Shown piece after piece: positions 22,433-33,549 of a DNA stretch of 43,307 nucleotides (positions are counted from its first letter, which is position 1; every line of letters begins with the position of its first letter). The notes under the pieces were generated by a model, which worked only from the letters and a program-made list of their open reading frames with translations, was not told the origin of the DNA and searched no databases. A program made the translations under genes and the position numbers. The stretch is taken from the NCBI GenBank assembly GCA_001695595.3, contig MBPM02000266.1, positions 1-43,307 on the forward strand. The letters are read 5' to 3'. The stretch is from Plasmopara viticola. Its lineage: Eukaryota > Oomycota > Peronosporomycetes > Peronosporales > Peronosporaceae.

Positions 22433-22494
22433 CCTCGCCGGAATTCGGGACATCTCGCCCCCGAAGCGAGAATCATACCACTACATTAAACAAC
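22433..22494 (-). pseudogene. tRNA-Pro relic with CGG anticodon, copy 2
   Basis: The anticodon arm is perfect, CTCGC-TTCGGGG-GCGAG, giving anticodon CGG (codon CCG). The T loop is deleted and the acceptor strands no longer pair, so it is dead. Confidence 0.6.
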
Positions 22495-22773
22495 CATCTA
22501 ATTAAAACATCACAAACACATATTTTCTTTTAGACGCCAACCGTAGCGTGAGCTTGTTTGTATTTGTGACACATTATTGCTATGACAAGGCCAATTCTTC
22601 ACCCCTTGCAGAGCTGTTCAAATGACTAAAATATAGTTCTAATTACGACCGTTCGTCGCAAGTACAATGGACAGGAATAGTTCCTTTACCATCTACTAAG
22701 CCAGCTTCGTCAAATACAGTGCACAGAAAATAAAAAGCTAGAAGCACACTTCATAAAAAAACGGAGCTGCAAT

Positions 22774-22845
22774 AGGGCCTCCCAGAGATCGAATCCGAAA
22801 CCTCTCGCACCCTAAGTGAGACTCACACCACTAGACCACAAGGCC
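22774..22845 (-). pseudogene. tRNA-Pro(AGG) relic, copy 3
   Basis: Full length, but there are mismatches in the acceptor (G7 with G66), anticodon stem (A30 with C40), D stem (G10 with G25) and T stem. The anticodon AGG remains. Its anticodon and D-arm changes are shared with copy 19. Confidence 0.7.
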
Positions 22846-23086
22846 ACCAAACCGGTATATCGCAAACACATCTTCTTATTTTTAAAGATTATTATCACCG
22901 TGGGCTTGTTTTTGTTTGTGATGCACAAATGCTACGACAATGCCGATTCCTCTCCCTTTCCAGAGCTGCTGATGGGACAATAATGGATTCTTTAGCGTTA
23001 CCGTTCGTCAAATTTAGATTAACAGCTAATCGTTCCTCTGACATCCGCCAAGCCAGCAAGATAGAACATGGTGCACAGAAAAAAAA

Positions 23087-23158
23087 TGCACTTGCCAGAA
23101 ATCGAATCCGGGACCTCTCGCACCCTAAGCGAGCATCATACCACTAGGCCACATGGCC
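23087..23158 (-). pseudogene. tRNA-Pro(AGG) relic, copy 4
   Basis: Anticodon arm and loop are intact apart from T26 to G. The acceptor strands GGCCATG and CAAGTGC cannot form a proper stem. An eight-T run follows the 3' end. Confidence 0.7.
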
Positions 23159-23437
23159 ACCGAACGTGTTCTTCGCAACCAAATATTTTGTTGTATAAAC
23201 AATTTATTAGCGTGGGCTTGTTCGGTTTTGTGATGAACTAATGCTACGACAATGCCGATCTTTCACTCCTTACAAAACCGCCGACATGACCATGAAAAAC
23301 TGAAGTATACCATTCGCCTAAACTGAAATTATAAGCTGACCCTTCCTTATGCATCTACCAAGCCAGCAAGATTACACATAGCGCGCAGAAACAAAAATAT
23401 CTAAATGCACTTTCCATTAAAATAGGGAGCAGCAATA

Positions 23438-23509
23438 GGGCCTTGCCGAAGATCGAATCTGGGACCTCTCGCACCCTAAGCGAGAATCATACCACTAGAC
23501 CACAAGGCC
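23438..23509 (-). tRNA. tRNA-Pro(AGG) variant, copy 5
   Basis: Acceptor, D and anticodon arms match the consensus. The T stem CCAGA/TTCGG has one A51-C63 mismatch and one G-U pair, so function is doubtful. Confidence 0.6.
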
Positions 23510-23723
23510 ACCGAAGCGGTGGAAACCTCGTTAACGTCAATATCATTTAGGCTTTAGAAACGTATCTTTTAAATATGACGATATTGTTTTGTATTTTATG
23601 CACTAACATTATTATCAGCATTAACTTGTTCGTTTTCGTGATGCACAAATGCTACGACAATCCTGATCTTTCACTCCTTACAGAGCTGCTGACATGACCA
23701 TAATTAAATTTGAAGTATACCAG

Positions 23724-23772
23724 CCGGGACCTCTCGCATCCTAAGCGAGAATCATACCACTTGACCAAGGCC
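23724..23772 (-). pseudogene. Truncated tRNA-Pro(AGG), copy 6
   Basis: The 3' end from the T loop onward is missing, and two bases are lost before the 5' acceptor (GACCAAGGCC for GACCACAAGGCC on the plus strand). The anticodon arm is intact. Copy 22 is its duplicate. Confidence 0.8.
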
Positions 23773-24101
23773 ATCGAACCGGTGGAAACCTCGTTAGCGT
23801 TAATATCACTCAAGCTTTAAAAACGTACCTTTTAAATATGACGATATTGTTTTGTATTTTATGCACTAGCATTATCATCAGCGTTAACTTGTTCGTTTTC
23901 GTGATGCACAAATGCTACGACAATCCTGATCTTCCACTCCTTACAAAGCTGCTGATATAACCATAAAACAATTTGAAGTTTACCATTCGTCTAAAGTTAA
24001 ATTGATAGTTAAACTTTTCCTTAAGCACCAGCCAAGCCAGCAAGATTGCACAGGAACAAATTTGCAAAATGAAATATCCACTTTTATAGGGAGCAGCAAT
24101 A

Positions 24102-24173
24102 GGGCCTTGCCGGAGATCGAATCCGGGACCTCTCGCACCCTAAGCGAGAATCATACCACTAGACCACAAGGCC
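24102..24173 (-). tRNA. tRNA-Pro(AGG), copy 7, consensus
   Basis: First fully intact copy from the left; identical to the consensus. The proximal T4 is lost (TATAAAAG on the tRNA strand). Confidence 0.9.
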
Positions 24174-24446
24174 ACCGAACCGATGAATCGAAAACCCAAC
24201 TTCTTATTTATAAAGAATATCATCAGCGTGGGCTTAATCTTATTTCTGATCTGCTGATGCTACAACAATGCCAATCTTTCACTCCTCACAGAGCTGCTGA
24301 TGTGACCATGATAAAAGTTGAAGTATACCATTCGTCTAAAGTTAAATTGATAATTGACCCTTCCTTAAGCACCAGCCAAGCCAGCAAGATTGCACAGAAA
24401 CAAAAATTGCAGAATGACAATTTCACTAAAATAGGGAGCTGCAACA

Positions 24447-24518
24447 GGGCCTTGCCGGAGATCGAATCCGGGACCTCTCGCACCCTAAGCGAGAATAATA
24501 CCACTAGACCACAAGGCC
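24447..24518 (-). tRNA. tRNA-Pro(AGG) variant, copy 8
   Basis: One change, G23 to T, which makes a C12-U23 mismatch in the D stem. Shared with copy 24 through the block duplication. Confidence 0.8.
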
Positions 24519-24800
24519 ACCGAACCGGTATATCGCAAACCCAACTTCTTATTTATAAACAATATCATCAGCGTGGGCTTGCTCGTTTTCGTGATGCACT
24601 AATGCTACGACGATGCCGATCTTTCACTCCATACAGAGCTGCTGATATGACCATAAAACAATTTGAAGTATACCGTTCGTACAAAGTGAAATTGATAGCT
24701 GACCCTTCGTTAAGCATCTACCAAGCCAGCAAGATAACACAAAGCGCACAGTAACAAAATTAGCAAAATGAAATTTCCATTAAAATTGGGAGCAGCAATA

Positions 24801-24872
24801 GGGCCTTGCCGGAGATCGAATCCGGGACCTCTCGCACCCTAAGCGAGAATCATACCACTAGACCACTAGACC
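24801..24872 (-). tRNA. tRNA-Pro(AGG), CTAGACC acceptor variant, copy 9
   Basis: The 5' acceptor strand reads GGTCTAG, a second copy of the adjoining D-arm string. Against CAAGGCC this leaves one A6-A67 mismatch and one U3-G70 pair. The rest is consensus. Confidence 0.75.
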
Positions 24873-25150
24873 ACCGAACCGGTATATCGCAAACCCAACT
24901 TCTTATTTATAAAGAATATAATCAGCGTGGGCTTGCTCGTTTTCGTGATGCACTAATGCTACGACGATGCCGATCTTTCACTCCTTACAGAGCTGCTGAT
25001 ATGACCATAAAACAATTTGAAGTATACCGTTCGTACAAAGTAAAATTGACTGCTGACACTTGAGCATCTATCAAGCCAGCAAGGTAACACAAAGCGCTTA
25101 AAAACAAATTTAGCAAAATGAAATTTCCATTAAAATAGGGAGCAGAAATA

Positions 25151-25222
25151 GGGCCTTGCCGGAGATCGAATCCGGGACCCCTCGCACCCTAAGCGAGAAT
25201 CATACCACTAGACCACAAGGCC
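25151..25222 (-). tRNA. tRNA-Pro(AGG), copy 10
   Basis: One change in the variable loop (A44 to G); all stems pair. Confidence 0.9.
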
Positions 25223-25499
25223 ACGGAACCGGTATATCGCAAACCCAACTTCTTATTTATAAACAATATCATCAGCGTGGGCTTGCTCGTTTTCGTGATG
25301 CACGAATGCTACGACGATGCCAATCTTTCACTCCTTACAGAGCTGCTGATTTGACCATAAAACAATTTAAAGTATACCGTTCGTACAAAGTGAAATTGAC
25401 AGCTGACCCTTAAGCATCTACCAAGCCATCAAGATAACCCAAAGCGCACAGTAACAAATTTAGCAAAATAAATTTTCATTAAAGTAGGGAGCAGAAATA

Positions 25500-25571
25500 G
25501 GGCCTTGCCGGAGATCGAATCCGGGACCTCTCGCACCCTAAGCGAGAATCATACCACTAGACCACAAGGCC
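25500..25571 (-). tRNA. tRNA-Pro(AGG), copy 11, consensus
   Basis: Identical to the consensus. A class 2 spacer lies on its right. Confidence 0.93.
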
Positions 25572-25843
25572 ACCGAACCGGTATATCGCAAACCCAACTT
25601 CTTTATATAAACAATATCATCAGCGTGGGCTCAATCATATTTCTGATCTGCTGATGCTACAACAATGCCAATCTTTCACTCATTACAGAGCTGCTGATGT
25701 GACCATGATAAAATTTGAAGTATACCATTCGTCTAAAGTTAAATTGATAATTGACCCTTCCTTAAGCACCAGCCAATCCAGCAAGATTGCACAGAAACAA
25801 AAATTGCAGAATGACATTTTCACTAAAATAGAGAGCAGCAATA

Positions 25844-25915
25844 GGGCCTTGCCGGAGATCGAATCCGGGACCTCTCGCACCCTAAGCGAGAATCATACCA
25901 CTAGACCACAAGGCC
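25844..25915 (-). tRNA. tRNA-Pro(AGG), copy 12, consensus
   Basis: Identical to the consensus. The same tRNA-spacer pair recurs at copies 28 and 33. Confidence 0.93.
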
Positions 25916-26193
25916 ACCGAACCGGTATATCGCAAACCCAACTTCTTATTTATAGACAATATCATCAGCGTGGGCTTGCTCGTTTTCGTGATGCACTAAT
26001 GCTACGACGATGCCGATCTTTTGCTCCCTACAGAGCTGCTGGTATGACCATGAAACAATTTAAAGTATACCGTTCGTACAAAGTGAAGCTGATAGCTGAC
26101 CCTTAAGCATCTACCAAGTCAGCAAGATTACACAAAGCGCACAGAAACAAATTTAGCGAAATGAAATTTCCATTAAAATAGGGAGCAGAAATA

Positions 26194-26265
26194 GGGCCTT
26201 GCCGGAGATCGAATCCGGGACCTCTCGCACCCTAAGCGAGAACCATACCACTAGACCACAAAGCC
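26194..26265 (-). tRNA. tRNA-Pro(AGG) variant, copy 13
   Basis: A24 to G and C4 to T create two G-U pairs (U11-G24, U4-G69). No mismatch is introduced. Confidence 0.82.
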
Positions 26266-26542
26266 ACCAAATCGGTTTATCGCAAACCCAACTTCTTATT
26301 TATAAACAATATCATCAGCGTGGCCTTGCTCGTTTTCGTGATGCACGAATGCTACGACGATGCCAATCTTTCACTCCTTACAGAGCTGCTGATTTGACCA
26401 TAAAACAATTTAAAGTATACCGTTCGTACAAAGTGAAATTGACAGCTGACCCTTAAGCATCTACCAAGCCATCAAGATAACCCAAAGCGCACAGTAACAA
26501 ATTTAGCAAAATAAATTTTCATTAAAGTAGGGAGCAGAAATA

Positions 26543-26614
26543 GGGCCTTGCCGGAGATCGAATCCGGGACCTCTCGCACCCTAAGCGAGAATCATACCAC
26601 TAGACCACAAGGCC
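26543..26614 (-). tRNA. tRNA-Pro(AGG), copy 14, consensus
   Basis: Identical to the consensus, with a class 2 spacer on the right. Confidence 0.93.
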
Positions 26615-26886
26615 ACCGAACCGGTATATCGCAAACCCAACTTCTTTATATAAAGAATATAATCAGCGTGGGCTCAATCTTATTTCTGATCTTCCAATGC
26701 TACAATAATGCCGAACTTTCACTCCTTACAGAGCTGCTGATATAACCATAATAAAGTTTGAAGTATACCGTTCGTCTAAAGTTAAATTGATAATTGACCC
26801 TTCCTTAAGCACCAGCCAATCCAGCAAGATTGCACAGAAACAAAAATTGCAGAATGACATTTTCACTAAAATAGAGAGCAGCAATA

Positions 26887-26958
26887 GGGCCTTGCCGGAG
26901 ATCGAATCCGGGACCTCTCGCACCCTAAGCGAGAATCATACCACTAGACCACAAGGCC
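26887..26958 (-). tRNA. tRNA-Pro(AGG), copy 15, consensus
   Basis: Identical to the consensus. Confidence 0.93.
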
Positions 26959-27236
26959 ACCGAACCGGTATATCGCAAACCCAACTTCTTATTTATAGAC
27001 AATATCATCAGCGTGGGCTTGCTCGTTTTCGTGATGCACTAATGCTACGACCGTGCCGATCTTTCGCTCCCTACAGAGCTGCTGGTATGACAATGAAACA
27101 ATTTAACGTATACCGTTCGTACAAAGTGAAGTTGATAGCTGACCCTTAAGCATCTACCAAGCCAGCAAGATAACACAAAGCTAACAGTAACAAATTTCGC
27201 AAAATGAAATTTCCATTAAAATAAGGAGCAAAAATA

Positions 27237-27308
27237 GGGCCTTGCCGGAGATCGAATCCGGGACCTCTCGCACCCTAAGCGAGAATCATACCACTGGACC
27301 ACAAGGCC
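27237..27308 (-). tRNA. tRNA-Pro(AGG), copy 16
   Basis: One D-arm change in box A (T13 to C). The same change occurs only in copy 62, with matching spacer marks. Confidence 0.88.
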
Positions 27309-27586
27309 GCCGAACCGGTATATCGCAACCCAAACTTCTTATTTATAAACAATATCATCAGCGTGGGCTTGCTCGTTTTCGTGATGCACGAATGCTACGA
27401 CGATGCCGATCTTTCACTCCTTACAGAGCTGCTGATATGACCATAAAACATTTTGAAGTACACCGTTCGTACAAAGTGTAATCGACAGCTGACCCTTGAG
27501 CATCTACCAAGCCAGCAAGGTAACACAAAGCGCACAGAAACAAATTTAGCAAAATGAAATTTCCATTAAAATAGGGAGCAGAAATA

Positions 27587-27658
27587 GGGCCTTGCCGGAG
27601 ATCGAATCCGGGACCTCTCGCACCCTAAGCGAGAATCATACCACTAGACCACAAAGCC
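27587..27658 (-). tRNA. tRNA-Pro(AGG), copy 17
   Basis: One change, C4 to T, giving a U4-G69 pair in the acceptor stem. Confidence 0.88.
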
Positions 27659-27940
27659 ACCAAATCGGTATATCGCAAACCCAACTTCTTATTTATAAAC
27701 AATATCATCAGCGTGGCCTTGATCTTATTTGTGATCTACTGATGCCACGACGATGCCGATCTTTCACTCCTTACAGAGCTGCTGATATGACCATAAAACA
27801 ATTTGAAGTATACAGTTAGTCTTAAGTGAAATTGATAGCTGACCCTTCCTTAAGCATCTACCAAGCCAGCAAGATTACACAAAGCGCTTAAAAACAAATT
27901 TAGCAAAATGAAATTTCCATTAAAATAGGAAGCAGCAATA

Positions 27941-28012
27941 GGGCCTTGCCGGAGATCGAATCCGGGACCTCTCGCACCCTAAGCGAGAATCATACCACTA
28001 GACCACTAGACC
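27941..28012 (-). tRNA. tRNA-Pro(AGG), CTAGACC acceptor variant, copy 18
   Basis: Carries the GGTCTAG 5' acceptor strand; otherwise consensus. Class 2 spacer on the right. Confidence 0.75.
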
Positions 28013-28284
28013 ACCGAACCGGTATATCGCAAACCCAACTTCTTTATATAAACAATATCATCAGCGTGGGCTTAATCATATTTCTGATCTGCTGATGCTA
28101 CAACAATGCCAATCTTTCACTCCTTACAGAGCTGCTGATGTGTCCATGATAAAATTTGAAGTATACCATTCGTCTAAAGTTAAATTGATGATTGACCCTT
28201 CCTTAAGCACCAGCCAATCCAGCAAGATTGCACAGAAACAAAAATTGCAGAATGACATTTTCACTAAAATAGGGAACTGCAATA

Positions 28285-28356
28285 GGGCCTTGCCGGAGAT
28301 CGAATCCGGGACCTCTCGCACCCTAAGTGAGACTCACACCACTAGACCACAAGGCC
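28285..28356 (-). pseudogene. Likely dead tRNA-Pro(AGG), copy 19
   Basis: Mismatches A30-C40 in the anticodon stem and G10-G25 in the D stem. Acceptor and T arm are consensus. Confidence 0.65.
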
Positions 28357-28636
28357 ACCAAACCGGTATATCGCAAACACATCTTCTTATTCATAAACAT
28401 TTACATCAGCGTGGTCTTGTTCTTATTTGTGATGTACTATTGCTACGACAATGCCGATCTTTCACTCCTTACAAAACCGCCGACATGACCATGAAAAACT
28501 GAAGTATACCATTCGCCTAAACTGAAATTATAAGCTGACCCTTCCTTATGCATCTACCAAGCCAGCAAGATTACACATAGCGCGCAGAAACAAAAATATC
28601 TAAATGCACTTTCCATTAAAATAGGGAGCAGCAATA

Positions 28637-28708
28637 GGGCCTTGCCGAAGATCGAATCTGGGACCTCTCGCACAGTAAGCTGAAAGCACACCACTAGACC
28701 ACAAGGCC
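28637..28708 (-). pseudogene. tRNA-Pro relic with altered anticodon loop, copy 20
   Basis: The loop reads TTACTGT, so the anticodon position is ACT, and the stem TCAGC/GCGAG is broken. The T stem also has an A51-C63 mismatch. Confidence 0.75.
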
Positions 28709-28980
28709 ACCGAATCGGTATATCGCAAACTCATCTTTTATCTATAAACATTATCATCAGCGTGGGCTTGATCTTATTTCTGATCTGCTGATGCTACAAC
28801 AATGCCAATCTTTCACTCCTTACAGAGCTGCTAATATGATCATGATAGAATTTGAAGTACACCATTCGTCCAAAGTTAAATCGATAGTTAACTCTTTCTT
28901 AAGCACCAGCCAAGCCAGCAAGATTGCACAGAAACAAAATTACGAAAATGCAAATTCCACTAAAATAGGGAGCAGCAATA

Positions 28981-29052
28981 TGGCCTTGCCGAAGATCGAA
29001 TCCGGGACCTCTCGCACCCTAAGCGAGAATCATACCACTAGACCACAAGGCC
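28981..29052 (-). tRNA. tRNA-Pro(AGG) variant, copy 21
   Basis: The discriminator is A instead of C, and the T stem has a G52-U62 pair. Other stems are perfect. Confidence 0.75.
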
Positions 29053-29266
29053 ACCGAAGCGGTGGAAACCTCGTTAACGTCAATATCATTTAGGCTTTAG
29101 AAACGTATCTTTTAAATATGACGATATTGTTTTGTATTTTATGCACTAACATTATTATCAGCATTAACTTGTTCGTTTTCGTGATGCACAAATGCTACGA
29201 CAATCCTGATCTTTCACTCCTTACAGAGCTGCTGACATGACCATAATTAAATTTGAAGTATACCAG

Positions 29267-29315
29267 CCGGGACCTCTCGCATCCTAAGCGAGAATCATAC
29301 CACTTGACCAAGGCC
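29267..29315 (-). pseudogene. Truncated tRNA-Pro(AGG), copy 22
   Basis: Same truncation and two-base loss as copy 6, at exactly +5543 bp. Confidence 0.8.
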
Positions 29316-29644
29316 ATCGAACCGGTGGAAACCTCGTTAGCGTTAATATCACTCAAGCTTTAAAAACGTACCTTTTAAATATGACGATATTGTTTTGTAT
29401 TTTATGCACTAGCATTATCATCAGCGTTAACTTGTTCGTTTTCGTGATGCACAAATGCTACGACAATCCTGATCTTCCACTCCTTACAAAGCTGCTGATA
29501 TAACCATAAAACAATTTGAAGTTTACCATTCGTCTAAAGTTAAATTGTTAGTTAAACTTTTCCTTAAGCACCAGCCAAGCCAGCAAGATTGCACAGGAAC
29601 AAATTTGCAAAATGAAATATCCACTTTTATAGGGAGCAGCAATA

Positions 29645-29716
29645 GGGCCTTGCCGGAGATCGAATCCGGGACCTCTCGCACCCTAAGCGAGAATCATACC
29701 ACTAGACCACAAGGCC
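29645..29716 (-). tRNA. tRNA-Pro(AGG), copy 23, consensus
   Basis: Identical to the consensus; duplicate of copy 7 and likewise without a proximal T4. Confidence 0.9.
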
Positions 29717-29989
29717 ACCAAACCGGTATATCGCAAACCCAACTTCTTATTGATAAACAATATCATTAGCGCGGGCTCAATCTTATTTCTGATCTGCTGA
29801 TGCTACAACAATGCCAATCTTTCACTCCTCACAGAGCTGCTGATGTGACCATGATAAAATTTGAAGTATACCATTCGTCTAAAGTTAAATTGATAATTGA
29901 CCCTTCCTTAAGCACCAGCCAAGCCAGCAAGATTGCACAGAAACAAAAATTGCAGAATGACAATTTCACTAAAATAGGGAGCTGCAACA

Positions 29990-30061
29990 GGGCCTTGCCG
30001 GAGATCGAATCCGGGACCTCTCGCACCCTAAGCGAGAATAATACCACTAGACCACAAGGCC
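29990..30061 (-). tRNA. tRNA-Pro(AGG) variant, copy 24
   Basis: C12-U23 mismatch in the D stem, shared with copy 8. Confidence 0.8.
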
Positions 30062-30342
30062 ACCGAACCGGATATCGCAAACCCAACTTCTTATTTATAA
30101 ACAATATCATCAGCGTGGGCTTGCTCGTTTTCGTGATGCACGAATGCTACGACGATGCCGATCTTTCACTCCATACAGAGCTGCTGATATGACCATAAAA
30201 CAATTTGAAGTATACCGTTCGTACAAAGTGAAATTGATAGCTGACCCTTCATTAAGCATCTACCAAGCCAGCAAGATAACACAAAGCGCACAGTAACAAA
30301 ATTAGCAAAATGAAATTTCCATTAAAATTGGGAGCAGCAATA

Positions 30343-30414
30343 GGGCCTTGCCGGAGATCGAATCCGGGACCTCTCGCACCCTAAGCGAGAATCATACCAC
30401 TAGACCACTAGACC
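30343..30414 (-). tRNA. tRNA-Pro(AGG), CTAGACC acceptor variant, copy 25
   Basis: Duplicate of copy 9, with GGTCTAG as 5' acceptor strand. Confidence 0.75.
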
Positions 30415-30692
30415 ACCGAACCGGTATATCGCAAACCCAACTTCTTATTTATAAAGAATATAATCAGCGTGGGCTTGCTCGTTTTCGTGATGCACTAATG
30501 CTACGACGATGCCGATCTTTCACTCCTTACAGAGCTGCTGATATGACCATAAAACAATTTGAAGTATACCGTTCGTACAAAGTAAAATTGACTGCTGACA
30601 CTTGAGCATCTATCAAGCCAGCAAGGTAACACAAAGCGCTTAAAAACAAATTTAGCAAAATGAAATTTCCATTAAAATAGGGAGCAGAAATA

Positions 30693-30764
30693 GGGCCTTG
30701 CCGGAGATCGAATCCGGGACCCCTCGCACCCTAAGCGAGAATCATACCACTAGACCACAAGGCC
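30693..30764 (-). tRNA. tRNA-Pro(AGG), copy 26
   Basis: A44 to G in the variable loop, as in copy 10. Confidence 0.9.
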
Positions 30765-31040
30765 ACGGAACCGGTATATCGCAAACCCAACTTCTTATTT
30801 ATAAACAATATCATCAGCGTGGGCTTGCTCGTTTTCGTGATGCACGAATGCTACGACGATGCCAATCTTTCACTCCTTACAGAGCTGCTGATTTGACCAT
30901 AAAACAATTTAAAGTATACCGTTCGTACAAAGTGAAATTGACAGCTGACCCTTAAGCATCTACCAAGCCATCAAGATAACCCAAAGCGCACAGTAACAAA
31001 TTTAGCAAAATAAATTTCATTAAAGTAGGGAGCAGAAATA

Positions 31041-31112
31041 GGGCCTTGCCGGAGATCGAATCCGGGACCTCTCGCACCCTAAGCGAGAATCATACCACTA
31101 GACCACAAGGCC
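31041..31112 (-). tRNA. tRNA-Pro(AGG), copy 27, consensus
   Basis: Identical to the consensus; duplicate of copy 11. Confidence 0.93.
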
Positions 31113-31385
31113 ACCGAACCGGTATATCGCAAACCCAACTTCTTATTTATAAAGAATATAATCAGCGTGGGCTCAATCATATTTCTGATCTGCTGATGCT
31201 ACAACAATGCCAATCTTTCACTCATTACAGAGCTGCTGATGTGACCATGATAAAATTTGAAGTATACCATTCGTCTAAAGTTAAATTGATAATTGACCCT
31301 TCCTTAAGCACCAGCCAATCCAGCAAGATTGCACAGAAACAAAAATTGCAGAATGACATTTTCACTAAAATAGAGAGCAGCAATA

Positions 31386-31457
31386 GGGCCTTGCCGGAGA
31401 TCGAATCCGGGACCTCTCGCACCCTAAGCGAGAATCATACCACTAGACCACAAGGCC
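31386..31457 (-). tRNA. tRNA-Pro(AGG), copy 28, consensus
   Basis: Identical to the consensus; duplicate of copy 12. Confidence 0.93.
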
Positions 31458-31735
31458 ACCGAACCGGTATATCGCAAACCCAACTTCTTATTTATAGACA
31501 ATATCATCAGCGTGGGCTTGCTCGTTTTCGTGATGCACTAATGCTACGACGATGCCGATCTTTTGCTCCCTACAGAGCTGCTGGTATGACCATGAAACAA
31601 TTTAAAGTATACCGTTCGTACAAAGTGAAGCTGATAGCTGACCCTTAAGCATCTACCAAGTCAGCAAGATTACACAAAGCGCACAGAAACAAATTTAGCG
31701 AAATGAAATTTCCATTAAAATAGGGAGCAGAAATA

Positions 31736-31807
31736 GGGCCTTGCCGGAGATCGAATCCGGGACCTCTCGCACCCTAAGCGAGAATCATACCACTAGACCA
31801 CTAGACC
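31736..31807 (-). tRNA. tRNA-Pro(AGG), CTAGACC acceptor variant, copy 29
   Basis: Here the block duplication ends: left flank as copy 13, but the 5' acceptor is the GGTCTAG type. Confidence 0.75.
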
Positions 31808-32085
31808 ACCGAACCGGTATATCGCAAACCCAACTTCTTATTTATAAACAATATCATCAGCGTGGGCTTGCTCGTTTTCGTGATGCACGAATGCTACGAC
31901 GATGCCGATCTTTCACTCCATACAGAGCTGCTGATATGACCATAAAACAATTTGAAGTATACCGTTCGTACAAAGTGAAATTGATAGCTGACCCTTAAGC
32001 ATCTACCAAGCCAGTAAGATAACACAAAGAGCACAGTAACAAATTTAGCAAAATGAAATTTTCGGTAAAATAGGGAGCAGCAATA

Positions 32086-32157
32086 GGGCCTTGCCGGAGA
32101 TCGAATCCGGGACCTCTCGCACCCTAAGCGAGAATCATACCACTAGACCACAAGGCC
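32086..32157 (-). tRNA. tRNA-Pro(AGG), copy 30, consensus
   Basis: Identical to the consensus. The terminator flank is TATTTTACC. Confidence 0.93.
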
Positions 32158-32433
32158 ACGGAACCGGTATATCGCAAACCCAACTTCTTATTTATAAAGA
32201 ATATATCAGCGTGGGCTTGCTCGTTTTCGTGATGCACTAATGCTACGACGATGCCGATCTTTCACTCCTTACAGAGCTGCTGATATGACCATAAAACAAT
32301 TTGAAGTATACCGTTCGTACAAAGTAAATTGACTGCTGACACTTGAGCATCTATCAAGCCAGCAAGGTAACACAAAGCGCTTAAAAACAAATTTAGCAAA
32401 ATGAAATTTCCATTAAAATAGGGAGCAGAAATA

Positions 32434-32505
32434 GGGCCTTGCCGGAGATCGAATCCGGGACCTCTCGCACCCTAAGCGAGAATCATACCACTAGACCACA
32501 AGGCC
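32434..32505 (-). tRNA. tRNA-Pro(AGG), copy 31, consensus
   Basis: Identical to the consensus. Confidence 0.93.
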
Positions 32506-32783
32506 ACCGAACCGGTATATCGCAAACCCAACTTCTTATTTATAAACAATATCATCAGCGTGGGCTTGCTCGTTTTCGTGATGCACGAATGCTACGACGA
32601 TGCCGATCTTTCACTCCTTACAGAGCTGCTGATATGACCATAAAACAATTTAAAGTATACCGTTCGTACAAAGTGAAATTGACAGCTGACCCTTAAGCAT
32701 CTACCAAGCCAGCAAGATAACACAAAGCGCACAGAAACAAATTTCGCAAAATAAAATTTCCATTAAAATAGGGAGCAGAAATA

Positions 32784-32855
32784 GGGCCTTGCCGGAGATC
32801 GAATCCGGGACCTCTCGCACCCTAAGCGAGAATCATACCACTAGACCACAAGGCC
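32784..32855 (-). tRNA. tRNA-Pro(AGG), copy 32, consensus
   Basis: Identical to the consensus; class 2 spacer on the right. Confidence 0.93.
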
Positions 32856-33127
32856 ACCGAACCGGTATATCGCAAACCCAACTTCTTATTTATAAAGAAT
32901 ATATCAGCGTGGGCTCAATCATATTTCTGATCTGCTGATGCTACAACAATGCCAATCTTTCACTCATTACAGAGCTGCTGATGTGACCATGATAAAATTT
33001 GAAGTATACCATTCGTCTAAAGTTAAATTGATAATTGACCCTTCCTTAAGCACCAGCCAATCCAGCAAGATTGCACAGAAACAAAAATTGCAGAATGACA
33101 TTTTCACTAAAATAGGGAGCAGCAATA

Positions 33128-33199
33128 GGGCCTTGCCGGAGATCGAATCCGGGACCTCTCGCACCCTAAGCGAGAATCATACCACTAGACCACAAGGCC
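33128..33199 (-). tRNA. tRNA-Pro(AGG), copy 33, consensus
   Basis: Identical to the consensus; third occurrence of the copy 12 type of unit. Confidence 0.93.
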
Positions 33200-33477
33200 A
33201 CCGAACCGGTATATCGCAAACCCAACTTCTTATTTATAGACAATATCATCAGCGTGGGCTTGCTCGTTTTCGTGATGCACTAATGCTACGACGATGCCGA
33301 TCTTTCGCTCCCTACAGAGCTGCTGGTATGACCATGAAACAATTTAAAGTATACCGTTCGTACAAAGTGAAGTTGATAGCTGACCCTTAAGCATCTACCA
33401 AGTCAGCAAGATTACACAAAGCGCACAGAAACAAATTTAGCGAAATGAAATTTCCATTAAAATAGGGAGCAGAAATA

Positions 33478-33549
33478 GGGCCTTGCCGGAGATCGAATCC
33501 GGGACCTCTCGCACCCTAAGCGAGAACCATACTACTAGACCACAAAGCC
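33478..33549 (-). tRNA. tRNA-Pro(AGG) variant, copy 34
   Basis: As copy 13 (U11-G24, U4-G69) plus loss of one G of the D-loop GG pair (TAGTAGTAT), which should weaken D-loop/T-loop docking and box A. Confidence 0.65.

Larger units (their letters stand above)
23439..26236 (-). repeat. Left copy of a large duplicated block within the array
   Basis: This segment, holding tRNA copies 5-13, recurs at 28982-31778 with a constant offset of 5543 bp that drops to 5542 or 5541 through single-base indels. The unusual unit with the truncated tRNA at 23724 and the spacer containing TTAAATATGACGATATTG are in both copies, so the block was copied as a whole. Confidence 0.85.
28982..31778 (-). repeat. Right copy of the large duplicated block
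   Basis: This holds tRNA copies 21-29. It matches 23439-26236 except for scattered substitutions and small indels, plus a changed spacer near 31150. Similarity ends inside tRNA copy 29, whose 5' acceptor half is of the CTAGACC type whereas copy 13 is not. To the left, 28442-28679 matches 23243-23480 at a different offset (5199 bp). Confidence 0.85.
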
